Shown: positions 26,949 to 34,937 of the stretch, one piece after another
Numbering within the stretch: the first letter of the stretch is position 1
How the letters are laid out: every line of letters starts with the position of its first letter
Origin: Planctomycetales bacterium
GTDB lineage: Bacteria > Planctomycetota > Planctomycetia > Isosphaerales > Isosphaeraceae
NCBI GenBank assembly: GCA_027451885.1
Contig: DAIDHX010000311.1
Coordinates: 62,001-126,000, forward strand
DNA: 64,000 bases
Reading direction: 5' to 3'
Notes under the pieces: generated by a model
What the model was told of the DNA's origin: nothing
What the model saw: only the letters and a program-made list of their open reading frames with translations
Database searches by the model: none
Made by a program: the position numbers and the translations under genes

Positions 26949-28352
26949 TTATGGCGCTCGGTGTTTGGTTCTTTGAAGGCCAGTCGCCGCCGCGAGCAGG
27001 CGATGGGCAAGAAAGGCGGTCCAGAATGCGTGGAGCGCGGCGGGCTGAACCCAGTTGCCCAGCGCGGGTTGAACGGCGTCCAGCCCCTCAAGCCCGATGC
27101 CGATCGAGGCCCCCACCGCCCAGGCGATCATCCCCGCGGGCTCGATCGCACGCGGGCGTGGAACACCCCCGGGCGCTGCGATCATGACGGCGATCATCGC
27201 GGCGAACATCGCGCCCAGCGAGGCGCAGATCTCCGTCGTGTTGATGGGCAAGGGCACCGCCGCGAGCAGGAGCACAATCCCCGCGCCAATCCATGGCAGC
27301 CGGCTTTTTCGAGGTTCGATGCGGCTGGCCCGCCATCCCACGGCGAACGCGTGCCCCGCGAAATAGACGGGTGCAACCGCCGCCAGCGCAAGCAGCAAGA
27401 GCACTCCGCCGGCGACTGCTGGAGGCAAGCAGGCGAGCACCCCGGCGCGAAAGGTTGCGGGCGCAGGCGAGATCGACACCCGGGCGATGGACAGATTCTC
27501 ATAACCCCTGGCCGCGCCCAGGATGGCAACCAGCCAGCCGCAGCCCGCCATCGCGAACGCGGGAAGCGGAATCCCCACCACGGCCGCGAGCGCGGCGTCT
27601 TCCCTGCGCTTGAGCCGGGTTCCCCAATCGGCCGCGAAAAGGGCCGCGAGCGCAAAGAGTGAGCCCAGAATGGGAACCGCCGCCAGTGAATAACGCGTCG
27701 CTTCTGGCACGGCCCGCATGCCTGCCTGTCCCCAGAACACGGCCAGGGCCGTGGTGAGAAGAACCAGTACAAAGGCCGAGGGCGAATAGACCCGCATGAG
27801 CGCGGCCACCACGCCGGCAAGCCCGAGCGTCTCCGCCATCCCCGTGATGAAGAGCCAGAACGCGCAGGTGGCGATCACGAGCGGCGGTCGCAGCAAGATG
27901 CCCCCCAGCGTGATCGGCTCGACCTGCTCCGGCCGGATCCATCCCCAGACCACGAGGGCGATCAGACATGTCTCGACCGCGAGCACAAGCCCAATCGCCT
28001 GCACAATCAGGAAGGCCGCGGCCTGTCCGCGCTCAACCAGCCAGGCCGCGCAGGCCGGGCCAAACGCGGCACTCGCAATTGTCTCCCTGCCTTCCCCACG
28101 CTCAAGGCCCCGTTGCGCCAGCCCATGGAAGAACAGGCCCCCGCAGCCGCACGTTGCAAGCAGGACCAGAAAGAATGCACCCCCGCCTACCCCCTCCAAA
28201 CCGGTCCAGGGACCGTCGAGAAAGAGCAGCCAGGTGCAAAGGCCGAGATACGCAATCGAGATCGAGCGCCAGTTGGAGCTCCGCTCGGATGCGCCCGCCG
28301 CCGGATTGCGCGTCCCGGAAGCCCCCTGCGCCGCTTGCTCGCTCATCGACAT
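26949..28352 (-). CDS. Multi-spanning membrane protein of unknown function
   Basis: This 467-residue protein is made of about 12 hydrophobic stretches separated by short loops, rich in Ala, Gly and Leu, with no cysteine motifs or known signatures visible. It has the shape of a transporter or sensor, but I recognise no family. The N-terminal 30 residues are polar (GASGTRNPAAGASERSSNW). The codon use and GC fit the core. It is the middle gene of three on the minus strand and lies between two MFS genes, so it may take part in a shared transport task. Confidence 0.72.
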   Translation of the reverse strand: MSMSEQAAQGASGTRNPAAGASERSSNWRSISIAYLGLCTWLLFLDGPWTGLEGVGGGAFFLVLLATCGCGGLFFHGLAQRGLERGEGRETIASAAFGPACAAWLVERGQAAAFLIVQAIGLVLAVETCLIALVVWGWIRPEQVEPITLGGILLRPPLVIATCAFWLFITGMAETLGLAGVVAALMRVYSPSAFVLVLLTTALAVFWGQAGMRAVPEATRYSLAAVPILGSLFALAALFAADWGTRLKRREDAALAAVVGIPLPAFAMAGCGWLVAILGAARGYENLSIARVSISPAPATFRAGVLACLPPAVAGGVLLLLALAAVAPVYFAGHAFAVGWRASRIEPRKSRLPWIGAGIVLLLAAVPLPINTTEICASLGAMFAAMIAVMIAAPGGVPRPRAIEPAGMIAWAVGASIGIGLEGLDAVQPALGNWVQPAALHAFWTAFLAHRLLAAATGLQRTKHRAP

Positions 28353-28381
28353 CGATCTCGCGATCCCCGCGTGGGCGCTCG

Positions 28382-29785
28382 TTAGTAATCCGAGGCCAGC
28401 TCAGCCGGCGACAGCCCATCACCGCCGAGGACCTCCGGTTTATAGCCGCCGCGTGCCTTGTCGGAAAGCGCGATCGCTCCGAAGATGAGCACGAGCACTA
28501 CCGGCAGCACCGAGACATAGCGGAACGACCACTTCGCTCCCGTTTTCTGAGCGTCCTCGACGGCCGTCCTGTCAGCCGGCTCGAGCTTCTTGACGAGCTC
28601 CTCGTCGATCGCCTTGTTGACCTCGACACGGGCGAGCACCGCCGGGGGAATGTAGTCGCGTGTGATTTGATTGTTCACGCCCCCCATCCAGGGCTGTACC
28701 ACGCCAATGGCCAGGTTGCCCACGCAGCCCATGAGCCCGAGCAGGAACGCGCCTCCCTTGGGGAACCGCTCAGCCGTGACGCCCAGCATCGTCGGCCAGA
28801 AGTAAACGATGCCCAGGCCGTAGATCGTGGCTGCGCCGATCGCCGTGGGGAAGTCGTAGGCGAAGCTCAGGGCGAAGAGGCCGATTCCCGCGAGCACAGC
28901 CGAACCCGTGAGCATGCCGACGGGGGAGAGCTTGTGGGCAATGGGGCCGGCAAAGAAGCGAAGCACGAACATCAGGAAGCTGGCGTAGATCAGGACGTAG
29001 GTGCCGTTCATGTTCGCGGTCTTTTCGAGCACGAGGCTTTGCATGCCCTGGGGCGCGAGCTCGGTCGAGGCCGTGAGCAGCATGCAGAAGGCCCATAGCA
29101 GAAACATCGGCCGAAGTGCTTGCTTGAGCATAACATCATTCGAGATGCCGGAAGCCACGCGCTCGGTGACCGGGAACGATTCGAACAGGAAAAGGGCGCC
29201 GTAGGCGAGCATGGGGAGCAGGATGAGAGCCGTTTTGATTTGCCAGCCGAAGGTTGTCGCGGCCGCGGTTGAGCCTGCGCCGCCGACCTCGAGCCCGAGC
29301 GCATTCGAAAGCAGGAGCGCGATGATGCCGCCGAGCATCAGCCCGCCTGGCCACCAGGCGTGCAGAATGTTGAGCATCTTGGTTTTCGCGGTGGGAAACA
29401 GCGTGGCCGCGAGCGGATTGATGCCGATCTCGACCAGACCGTTCGCGCTGCCGACCAGCAAGGTTGACACGCAGAGCACGATGTACGGGGACAATCCGGC
29501 GGAGGCGAGATACGGGGTGGCGATTGTGCCCAGGGTTCCTGTCAAATGGCAGAGGAACGCGAGCGCGAGCATCGTTTTCATGCCGAGGGCGTCGACGATG
29601 AACGAGCCGATGGCCATCGAGCCGGCCATGCCCAAGAACGCCATGCCGCTGATCACGCCAAGCTGGGCGGGATTGAGCTCGAACGATCGTCCCCAGGCTG
29701 GAAGCACGTCCTGGCGAATCACGAAGGAAAAGGCGGAGGCCACAAGCGCGATGCAGCTAGCGGTGAAGAGACGGCGGGGATTCAT
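28382..29785 (-). CDS. MFS transporter, FucP/FHS sugar-type
   Basis: This 467-residue, 12-span transporter carries the features of the sugar (FucP/FHS-like) branch of MFS: ISGMAFLGMAGSMAIGSF in span 2, GSANGLVEIGINPLAATLF in span 4, HAWWPGGLMLGG, and the GLGIVYFWPTMLGVTAERFPKGG loop. The last two spans are separated by a long polar segment (about 60 residues). Members import hexoses or similar sugars with protons. The ATG at 29785 has GGAG nearby; the frame open to 30391 is antisense to the gene after it. It is the first gene of the three-gene membrane cluster. Confidence 0.9.
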   Translation of the reverse strand: MNPRRLFTASCIALVASAFSFVIRQDVLPAWGRSFELNPAQLGVISGMAFLGMAGSMAIGSFIVDALGMKTMLALAFLCHLTGTLGTIATPYLASAGLSPYIVLCVSTLLVGSANGLVEIGINPLAATLFPTAKTKMLNILHAWWPGGLMLGGIIALLLSNALGLEVGGAGSTAAATTFGWQIKTALILLPMLAYGALFLFESFPVTERVASGISNDVMLKQALRPMFLLWAFCMLLTASTELAPQGMQSLVLEKTANMNGTYVLIYASFLMFVLRFFAGPIAHKLSPVGMLTGSAVLAGIGLFALSFAYDFPTAIGAATIYGLGIVYFWPTMLGVTAERFPKGGAFLLGLMGCVGNLAIGVVQPWMGGVNNQITRDYIPPAVLARVEVNKAIDEELVKKLEPADRTAVEDAQKTGAKWSFRYVSVLPVVLVLIFGAIALSDKARGGYKPEVLGGDGLSPAELASDY

Positions 29786-29935
29786 CCTGCGAAGCTCCAG
29801 GTCACGACCGACGGAGAGGCGCCCAGGATACGCCTGGGACAAGGGCGCGCGAGCATCGTTCATACCCGAGGCGGCGACGCGATGCCAGAGGTTGCTGACT
29901 CGAACCAACATTCTGGCGGAATGCCGGGTCCTCAC

Positions 29936-30349
29936 ATGAAACAGCGCAGGCATGCGGTTGTGCAGCTTTCGCTCTACGCCTGGGCGTTGCCGACGACCTC
30001 GGTGGGGTTGGCGGCTGGTGTTCTCACGCTGGCGACCGGGGGGCGGGCGCAGGTCCGGTCCGGCGCGCTCGAATTCCACGGCGGGTTTTCCCGCGCGGTT
30101 GCGGACCGCGTGGGCTTCAGCGCGATGACGCTCGGTCATGTGATCATAGGACGAGATGCCTGGTCGCTCGATTATTGCCGGGAGCACGAGCAAGCCCACG
30201 TGCGGCAGGTTGAGCTCTGGGGCGCGGCGTTCATCCCGGCGTACCTGGCGGCAAGCGCCTTGGCATGGGCGCGGGGGGGCGATTACTATCTCGACAACTG
30301 GTTTGAGCGCGACGCCCGCCGCGCCTGCGGCGAAGACGAGCCCTTCTAG
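29936..30349 (+). CDS. Small membrane-anchored protein with HEXXH motif
   Basis: This 137-residue protein has one N-terminal hydrophobic segment (about 11-30) and a conserved-looking core with GHVIIGRDAWSLDYCREHEQAHVRQ. HEQAH fits the HEXXH zinc-peptidase pattern. A third ligand could be the downstream Asp/Glu, but is not identifiable. The C-terminus has a second hydrophobic stretch then YYLDNWFERDARR. I do not recognise a family name. The ATG at 29936 is chosen because the region upstream is antisense to the MFS gene; the Shine-Dalgarno is poor. It is 55 bases ahead of the VIT1-like transporter gene on the same strand and may be co-transcribed. Confidence 0.65.
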   Translation: MKQRRHAVVQLSLYAWALPTTSVGLAAGVLTLATGGRAQVRSGALEFHGGFSRAVADRVGFSAMTLGHVIIGRDAWSLDYCREHEQAHVRQVELWGAAFIPAYLAASALAWARGGDYYLDNWFERDARRACGEDEPF

Positions 30350-30404
30350 GCGTGGGCCGATCCGCGGCTCCGCGCAAGCCCATCCCACCAAGGAAACATC
30401 CGAG

Positions 30405-31100
30405 ATGCATCAAGCCGCCCACGAGGAACGCCATTTCACCGCCAGCGAGCTGGTTCGCGACCTCGTCATCGGCATGTCCGACGGACTCACTGTTCCCTTC
30501 GCGCTCGCCGCGGGCCTCTCCGGAACCGACGCCTCGACCACGCTGGTGGTCACCGCGGGTCTGGCCGAGGTCGCCGCCGGCTCGATCGCGATGGGCCTCG
30601 GCGGCTACCTGGCCGCCCGGGGCGATGCCGAGCACTACCACAACGAAAAGCTCCGCGAAGAGCGCGAGATCATCGAGCTGCCCCACGTCGAGCGCGAGGA
30701 GGTCGCCCACGTGTTCCGCGAATACGGCCTCACGGAAGGCCAGATCGAGCCGATTCTCGCCGCGTTTGAGAAGAACCATCCCGCGTGGGTCGACTTCATG
30801 ATGCGCTTCGAACTGGGGCTCGAGGAGCCGGATCCCGGCCGGGCGCTCAAGAGCGCGCTTGCGATCGCGCTTGCCTATATCGCCGGCGGCATGATTCCGC
30901 TCGGGCCCTACATGGTCGCCCATTCCACCCGGGACGGGCTCTTGCTTTCCATCGGCGTGACGCTGGCCGCCCTGCTCGTCTTCGGCTATGTGAAGGGCCG
31001 ATTCACAGGCACGCGGCCGTTCCGATCCGCTGCCCACACCACGCTCATCGGCGGCCTGGCCGCCGCCGCGGCGTTCCTGATCGCCCGGGTGTTTTCCTGA
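30405..31100 (+). CDS. VIT1/CCC1-family iron/manganese transporter
   Basis: This 231-residue protein matches the VIT1/CCC1 family: an N-terminal soluble start, then ELVRDLVIGMSDGLTVPFALAAGLSG (first span with the Met/Asp site), a second span AGLAEVAAGSIAMGLGGYLAARGDAEHY, a charged cytosolic metal-binding domain (about 75-140), then three more spans. Five spans in all. Members export Fe(II) or Mn(II) from the cytosol in exchange for protons. The start ATG has AAGGA 9-13 bases upstream. It follows the HEXXH gene by 55 bases. Confidence 0.93.
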   Translation: MHQAAHEERHFTASELVRDLVIGMSDGLTVPFALAAGLSGTDASTTLVVTAGLAEVAAGSIAMGLGGYLAARGDAEHYHNEKLREEREIIELPHVEREEVAHVFREYGLTEGQIEPILAAFEKNHPAWVDFMMRFELGLEEPDPGRALKSALAIALAYIAGGMIPLGPYMVAHSTRDGLLLSIGVTLAALLVFGYVKGRFTGTRPFRSAAHTTLIGGLAAAAAFLIARVFS

Positions 31101-31130
31101 TCCCAGAGGGCTCGGCGAATTGATGAAGCG

Positions 31131-31841
31131 CTAGCCGCCAATCAGGCTGCGGATCAAACTGGGCGCCCTGGTGCCGGGCACGACCAACCGGTCGCCCGGC
31201 ATGATCTGGTAATTCGTAAGCGTGTCCCCTCGATCCTTGATGCCATGCCAATCGACCGCGTAAACCTGATCCGCAGCACCCAGAAGATGAGGCCGCACCA
31301 GATAGGCCTTCTCGGGCAGACTGTTCGATTTGAGCCCCGCCTGCGTGATCGCGTCGAGAACCGTTTCGTTGCCCGTGATCTTGAATCGCCCGGGCTGATT
31401 CACTGTGCCGAGAACATAATAGTACTTGCTTTGCCCACTCGAGAGCCGGACCGAGACCTTATGCCCCGGCGTGGCCGTGGCGGCGTCGAGCTGTGCGGCG
31501 ATTCTCGCCTCGGCATCCGCCAGAGTCGAACCCGAGACCGTCACCTGTCCCGCGAAGCCCAGGTCGACCGTGCCGTCGGGCTGGACCGTGTATGTATTCA
31601 GCGCGAGGTCGCTGACCGCGGGCCGAGCCTGGATCTCCAGCTCGTCGGGTGCCTCGATCACATAGGGAGGCAGATTGACCTTACGCATCTCAGCCGGCTG
31701 TCCCGCGTCGACCTCGCCGAACTGCGGAATCCGCTGCGCCTCGTGGCTGCGCTGAACCGTCGAGCAGCCGGCGAGCGTAAGACACGCAAGCATGCCGCAC
31801 AGGACGCCCGAGCGCGCGAGATTCGACAGGCGAACGATCAT
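31131..31841 (-). CDS. Polysaccharide export (Wza-like) lipoprotein
   Basis: This 236-residue protein has a signal with lipobox LTLAGC (lipid on the Cys at about 26). It contains a Poly_export domain (LPPYVIEAPDELEIQ... TYTVQPDGTVDLGFAGQVTVSG), followed by a SLBB-type domain (YYVLGTVNQPGRFKITGNETVLDAI) and a final MPGDRLVVPG strand. It is a short, single-SLBB relative of Wza, the outer-membrane channel for exopolysaccharide. No other polysaccharide-export genes are adjacent. The ATG at 31841 gives the lipobox; the longer frame to 31988 lacks support. It ends 31 bases from the VIT1-like gene, in convergent orientation. Confidence 0.9.
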   Translation of the reverse strand: MIVRLSNLARSGVLCGMLACLTLAGCSTVQRSHEAQRIPQFGEVDAGQPAEMRKVNLPPYVIEAPDELEIQARPAVSDLALNTYTVQPDGTVDLGFAGQVTVSGSTLADAEARIAAQLDAATATPGHKVSVRLSSGQSKYYYVLGTVNQPGRFKITGNETVLDAITQAGLKSNSLPEKAYLVRPHLLGAADQVYAVDWHGIKDRGDTLTNYQIMPGDRLVVPGTRAPSLIRSLIGG

Positions 31842-32249
31842 CGGCTCTCCAGTCCGAATCAGGATCCCGGACCCTCGGTTCTCCACGCGCAACCCGCTCC
31901 GCGAAGTCGCCGCGCCTGGCCAAGTGCCCGCAGCATCGAGCCGAGATCTTATCAATGAAGCCGGGGCTGTCAACATAAAGTGAGTCAATCAAAGCGGTTG
32001 CGGTGAATCTTGGAGCAATGCAGGATCTCGCTCATCTCCACTATCGACCCATCCCCCGCGCCGGCTTGAAGAAAGTTTGAGCGGAAATGAGATTTGGCCG
32101 CGACCGATCGGCTTCGAACGTCCGCAGCCGGGGTTGACGGCTCCCTTGTGGGAGGATAGAAAACAGCGGTCATTCGTCGGTCCGAAATGCCCGAACGTGC
32201 GCCGACGTTTAAGGTTTCGTAAAGGGTGAAGGAGTCGCCCGAGGCCGTT
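31842..32249. other. Divergent intergenic region between the export lipoprotein and acpP
   Basis: The 408 bases hold the likely promoter of the acyl carrier protein gene (given separately) and a short unpaired stretch. I see no gene. Confidence 0.5.
32134..32162 (+). promoter_or_regulatory. Possible sigma70-like promoter for the acyl carrier protein gene
   Basis: TTGACG (32134-32139) is followed after 17 bases by TAGAAA (32157-32162), which gives an untranslated leader of about 80 bases. The spacer contains CTCCC-TTGT-GGGAG, a small palindrome. Partial match only. Confidence 0.4.
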
Positions 32250-32501
32250 ATGGAAGACATTGCCAAGGCCGTTCATGGCTTTATCCTCGACGAGTTCCTT
32301 CCTGGCGAGGACCCGGCCGAGCTCACCGCGACGACTCCGCTCATCACGGGCGGGATTCTGGATTCGATCAGCACCCTCAAGCTGGTGGTGTTTCTCGAGG
32401 AGCAGTTCGGCATCACGGTCGAGGCCTACGAGGCCGGGGTGGATCACCTCGACTCGATCCAGGACATCACCTCGTTCGTGCAATCCAAGCGCGCAGCCTG
32501 A
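32250..32501 (+). CDS. Acyl carrier protein
   Basis: This 83-residue protein is an acyl carrier protein. The phosphopantetheine attachment serine is in GGILDSIS (the DSx motif, here DSI where DSL is usual), in the position after helix 1 and the loop. Helices 1, 2 and 4 are visible (EDIAKAVHGFIL, STLKLVVFLEEQFG, DSIQDITSFVQS). As DSI variants are often dedicated to special lipid or peptide pathways rather than fatty acid synthase, a secondary pathway is likely. The GH3-type adenylating enzyme at 34912-36540 could load an acyl group, but no direct link is shown. Start ATG at 32250 with GAGG upstream; a GTG 8 codons earlier is possible. Confidence 0.9.
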   Translation: MEDIAKAVHGFILDEFLPGEDPAELTATTPLITGGILDSISTLKLVVFLEEQFGITVEAYEAGVDHLDSIQDITSFVQSKRAA

Positions 32502-32534
32502 CCGTGCCCTGGGCGCTCGCCCGGCATGCCTTGC

Positions 32535-34193
32535 TCAGGGGTTCCAGCCCGTGAGCTTGCGGATCGCCTGCCACTTGGGCGTGTTCAGGTCGGTCACGTC
32601 TTCCGAAAGCCCCCAGCAGCCGAAGCGGCTGTAGCTACTGCAGTGAGAGAAGTACATATAAATATCGCCTCCCTCATTGAACCAGTTCTGATTCGCGTCA
32701 TAAAGCACCAGGGTTTCCATGCGCGGATCGCGGTTGGCGCGGATGCGATTGGCGATGTTATGGGTCTTGCCTCCGCCGTTGTCCGGTCCCACCTCGTATT
32801 GCAGATCCTTGATTCCATAGCTCCTGGCGAGCGCGCGGATCAATGCTCTCGGCTTCCCATTGCCATCGCTCGAGTACTTCATCGCGCTGAGGATCTGGGT
32901 TACGCTGGCGGTTGAGGATGCCTTGTTGGCGTTGTAGTACCCGCCGCTTGCCAGCCCGTAGATCAGATCGCGTGGCGGCCCGTAGGTCTTCGCGACCCAG
33001 ACCATCACATTCGTGTAATACGGCTCGGGAAAGATGAGCCAGGAAGCGTAGACCGGCCGAATGCGTCCGGTGGCGGTCTTTTCGCCAAAGACTTCGCGGA
33101 AGATCTTGCCGATCTCGATGAGTCGCTTTGCGTGTCTGCGCCTGGCCCAGATTTCCTGGTCTCGCGAGTCATCCTGATTGAGGGTGGACTTGCCGCGCTT
33201 GACCTCCTCGATGGCCGCGAGCTTGTTGTAGATGTACTGGGGGAAGCCGTAGTTCCAGACTTCGTTGGAATGCTCGATATAGAGGGTAAGGTTGGGCTTG
33301 AGCTCAGCCTTGAGCATTTTGGCGAGAGTGCGGATGTAATCGTCGGTGGCAGCGACGGGGATGTTGATCCAGAGATCTTTCCCGGTCTGGTTTGCGAGTG
33401 CGACGACATGTTCCCAGGCCACTCCGTAGCGGTCGTGATGGGAAACCTGGGTGGCGTCATCGGGCCGTCTGCGCCCGGACCATTCGAGAGCGTGGTGCCC
33501 CTTGTCGCCGTGGAAGCCAGGGTTATGGTTGGTGTCGAGCCAGTCCATGTAGCGCAGGATTGCGAACGGTTCGAGCGACTTCAGGAACTCATTGGTGAAG
33601 AGCTGTTTGGAATCGGGCGGATAACCTGGGCGGATGACGCGCAGGTCGGTGAATCCGCTGCCGGCGGGATCGTTGGGTGCGCGCCTGGTCTCCGTGAATT
33701 TAAGGACGACGATTCCGACCCCCTTCGGCACGACCAGGCGCGCGTGCGTGAGGTTGGTTTTGGAGTCATATGTTTGATTTTCGATCTTGCAGGAGCGATC
33801 CTCGGTGGCCTCGATTTTGGCCTGGCCGCGGAGCGAGACGGAGTAAGTTCCGCTCCAGTCGGGCTGGAAGCGATCGGGATCGTCGATCGGAGGCGCCCAG
33901 GCGAAGGCCGGCCGGATGTCGAACATCACCGAGACGGCGTCGGATCTGGGCCAGTCGTGCTCATCGAGCGGGACTTCCTGTTTGCCGTCGAGCGACACCC
34001 AGGGTCTGAGGGTGCGTGCCACGTCAACGAACGGGCGCTCGCGTGAGCCGTCCGAGAGGCCGTCGAGCTCAACCCCGATCTGGTGCGCGTGGGGTGGGCG
34101 GTCGTTCGCGGCCGCCAGGGGCGCGGCGGCGAGCGCAGCCAGCCAGCAGACGGGCCAGGTCAAAGTCCCGATGATCATTCGCGTGCGCAGCAT
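32535..34193 (-). CDS. Exported TIM-barrel glycosidase-like protein
   Basis: This 552-residue protein has a signal peptide (MLRTRMIIGTLTWPVCWLAA, cleaved near AAA-N). An N-terminal beta-rich domain to about 170 is followed by a TIM-barrel-like domain with KDLWINIPVAATDDYIR, LTLYIEHSNEVWN and a C-terminal FNEGGDIYMYFSHC. The SNEVWN motif is seen in bacterial proteins annotated as cellulose-binding or related to clan A glycosidases. The glutamate in it would be the acid/base in a glycosidase. A function in plant or algal polysaccharide use is likely but unproved. The ATG at 34193 is preferred over a TTG at 34211, with GGAG upstream. Confidence 0.72.
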   Translation of the reverse strand: MLRTRMIIGTLTWPVCWLAALAAAPLAAANDRPPHAHQIGVELDGLSDGSRERPFVDVARTLRPWVSLDGKQEVPLDEHDWPRSDAVSVMFDIRPAFAWAPPIDDPDRFQPDWSGTYSVSLRGQAKIEATEDRSCKIENQTYDSKTNLTHARLVVPKGVGIVVLKFTETRRAPNDPAGSGFTDLRVIRPGYPPDSKQLFTNEFLKSLEPFAILRYMDWLDTNHNPGFHGDKGHHALEWSGRRRPDDATQVSHHDRYGVAWEHVVALANQTGKDLWINIPVAATDDYIRTLAKMLKAELKPNLTLYIEHSNEVWNYGFPQYIYNKLAAIEEVKRGKSTLNQDDSRDQEIWARRRHAKRLIEIGKIFREVFGEKTATGRIRPVYASWLIFPEPYYTNVMVWVAKTYGPPRDLIYGLASGGYYNANKASSTASVTQILSAMKYSSDGNGKPRALIRALARSYGIKDLQYEVGPDNGGGKTHNIANRIRANRDPRMETLVLYDANQNWFNEGGDIYMYFSHCSSYSRFGCWGLSEDVTDLNTPKWQAIRKLTGWNP

Positions 34194-34364
34194 GCTCTCG
34201 ACTCCACTCAATCACGCCGGTCTTGCCTGGATTCTTCTCACTGCCGGCGAGGTCGGTTACCATCCCAGTTGACGCCCGTTTCGCGGATCGAATCCCTATC
34301 TTCACGGATGCGCCGGGCGATGTCGAGAATCCTGAGACCATGATCCACGGTGGGAGCCAGAGCC

Positions 34365-34937
34365 ATGCGAAAGCTCACTCGCGCAAGCTTGATCATGCTC
34401 ATCGTGCTTGCCTCGTGCGGTCGACCCTCGACGGAGGCGCTCATGTCCAACCTGCCCAGCACGGAGTCGATCCATCTCGAGAGCTCGGCTTTTGAGGAGG
34501 GGGGCTCGATCCCGAAACGGTATACCTGCGACGGCGATAATCTGTCGCCGCCGCTCGCGTGGTCCCGCATTCCGCCGGCAGTGCGGTCGCTCGCGCTCAT
34601 CGTGGAAGATCCTGACGCACCTTTGGGCACGTTCACGCACTGGGTGCTTTACGCCATTTCGCCCGAGGTCCACGCGCTCGCGGCCGGCGTTGCCAGCCTG
34701 GACCGGGTCGAGCTTCAGCCGGGTCAATCCGCGCTTCAGGGCAAGAACGATTTTGGCAGGCCTGGATACGGCGGACCATGCCCGCCCAGCGGCACCCATC
34801 GCTATTTCTTCCGCCTGTTCGCGCTTGATCGGGAACTCGCGCTCCAGCCTGGGTCTGACGTCTCCGCGCTTTTGAAGGCGATGAAGGGGCATGTGCTGGC
34901 AACGGGCGAGCTCATGGGGAAATACAGGCGGTCGTGA
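34365..34937 (+). CDS. PEBP / YbhB-YbcL family lipoprotein
   Basis: This 190-residue protein is a phosphatidylethanolamine-binding-protein-fold protein: VEDPDAPLGTFTHWVLYAI and PPSGTHRYFFRLFAL are the two conserved ligand-site segments. It has a lipobox-like start (LIVLASC, Cys at about 18), so it is a lipoprotein in the outer or inner membrane. Bacterial members bind small phospho-ligands; the function is unknown. The ATG at 34365 is used; a GTG at 34350 is possible. Its 3' end overlaps the end of the GH3-type gene (convergent) by 26 bases. Confidence 0.9.
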   Translation: MRKLTRASLIMLIVLASCGRPSTEALMSNLPSTESIHLESSAFEEGGSIPKRYTCDGDNLSPPLAWSRIPPAVRSLALIVEDPDAPLGTFTHWVLYAISPEVHALAAGVASLDRVELQPGQSALQGKNDFGRPGYGGPCPPSGTHRYFFRLFALDRELALQPGSDVSALLKAMKGHVLATGELMGKYRRS

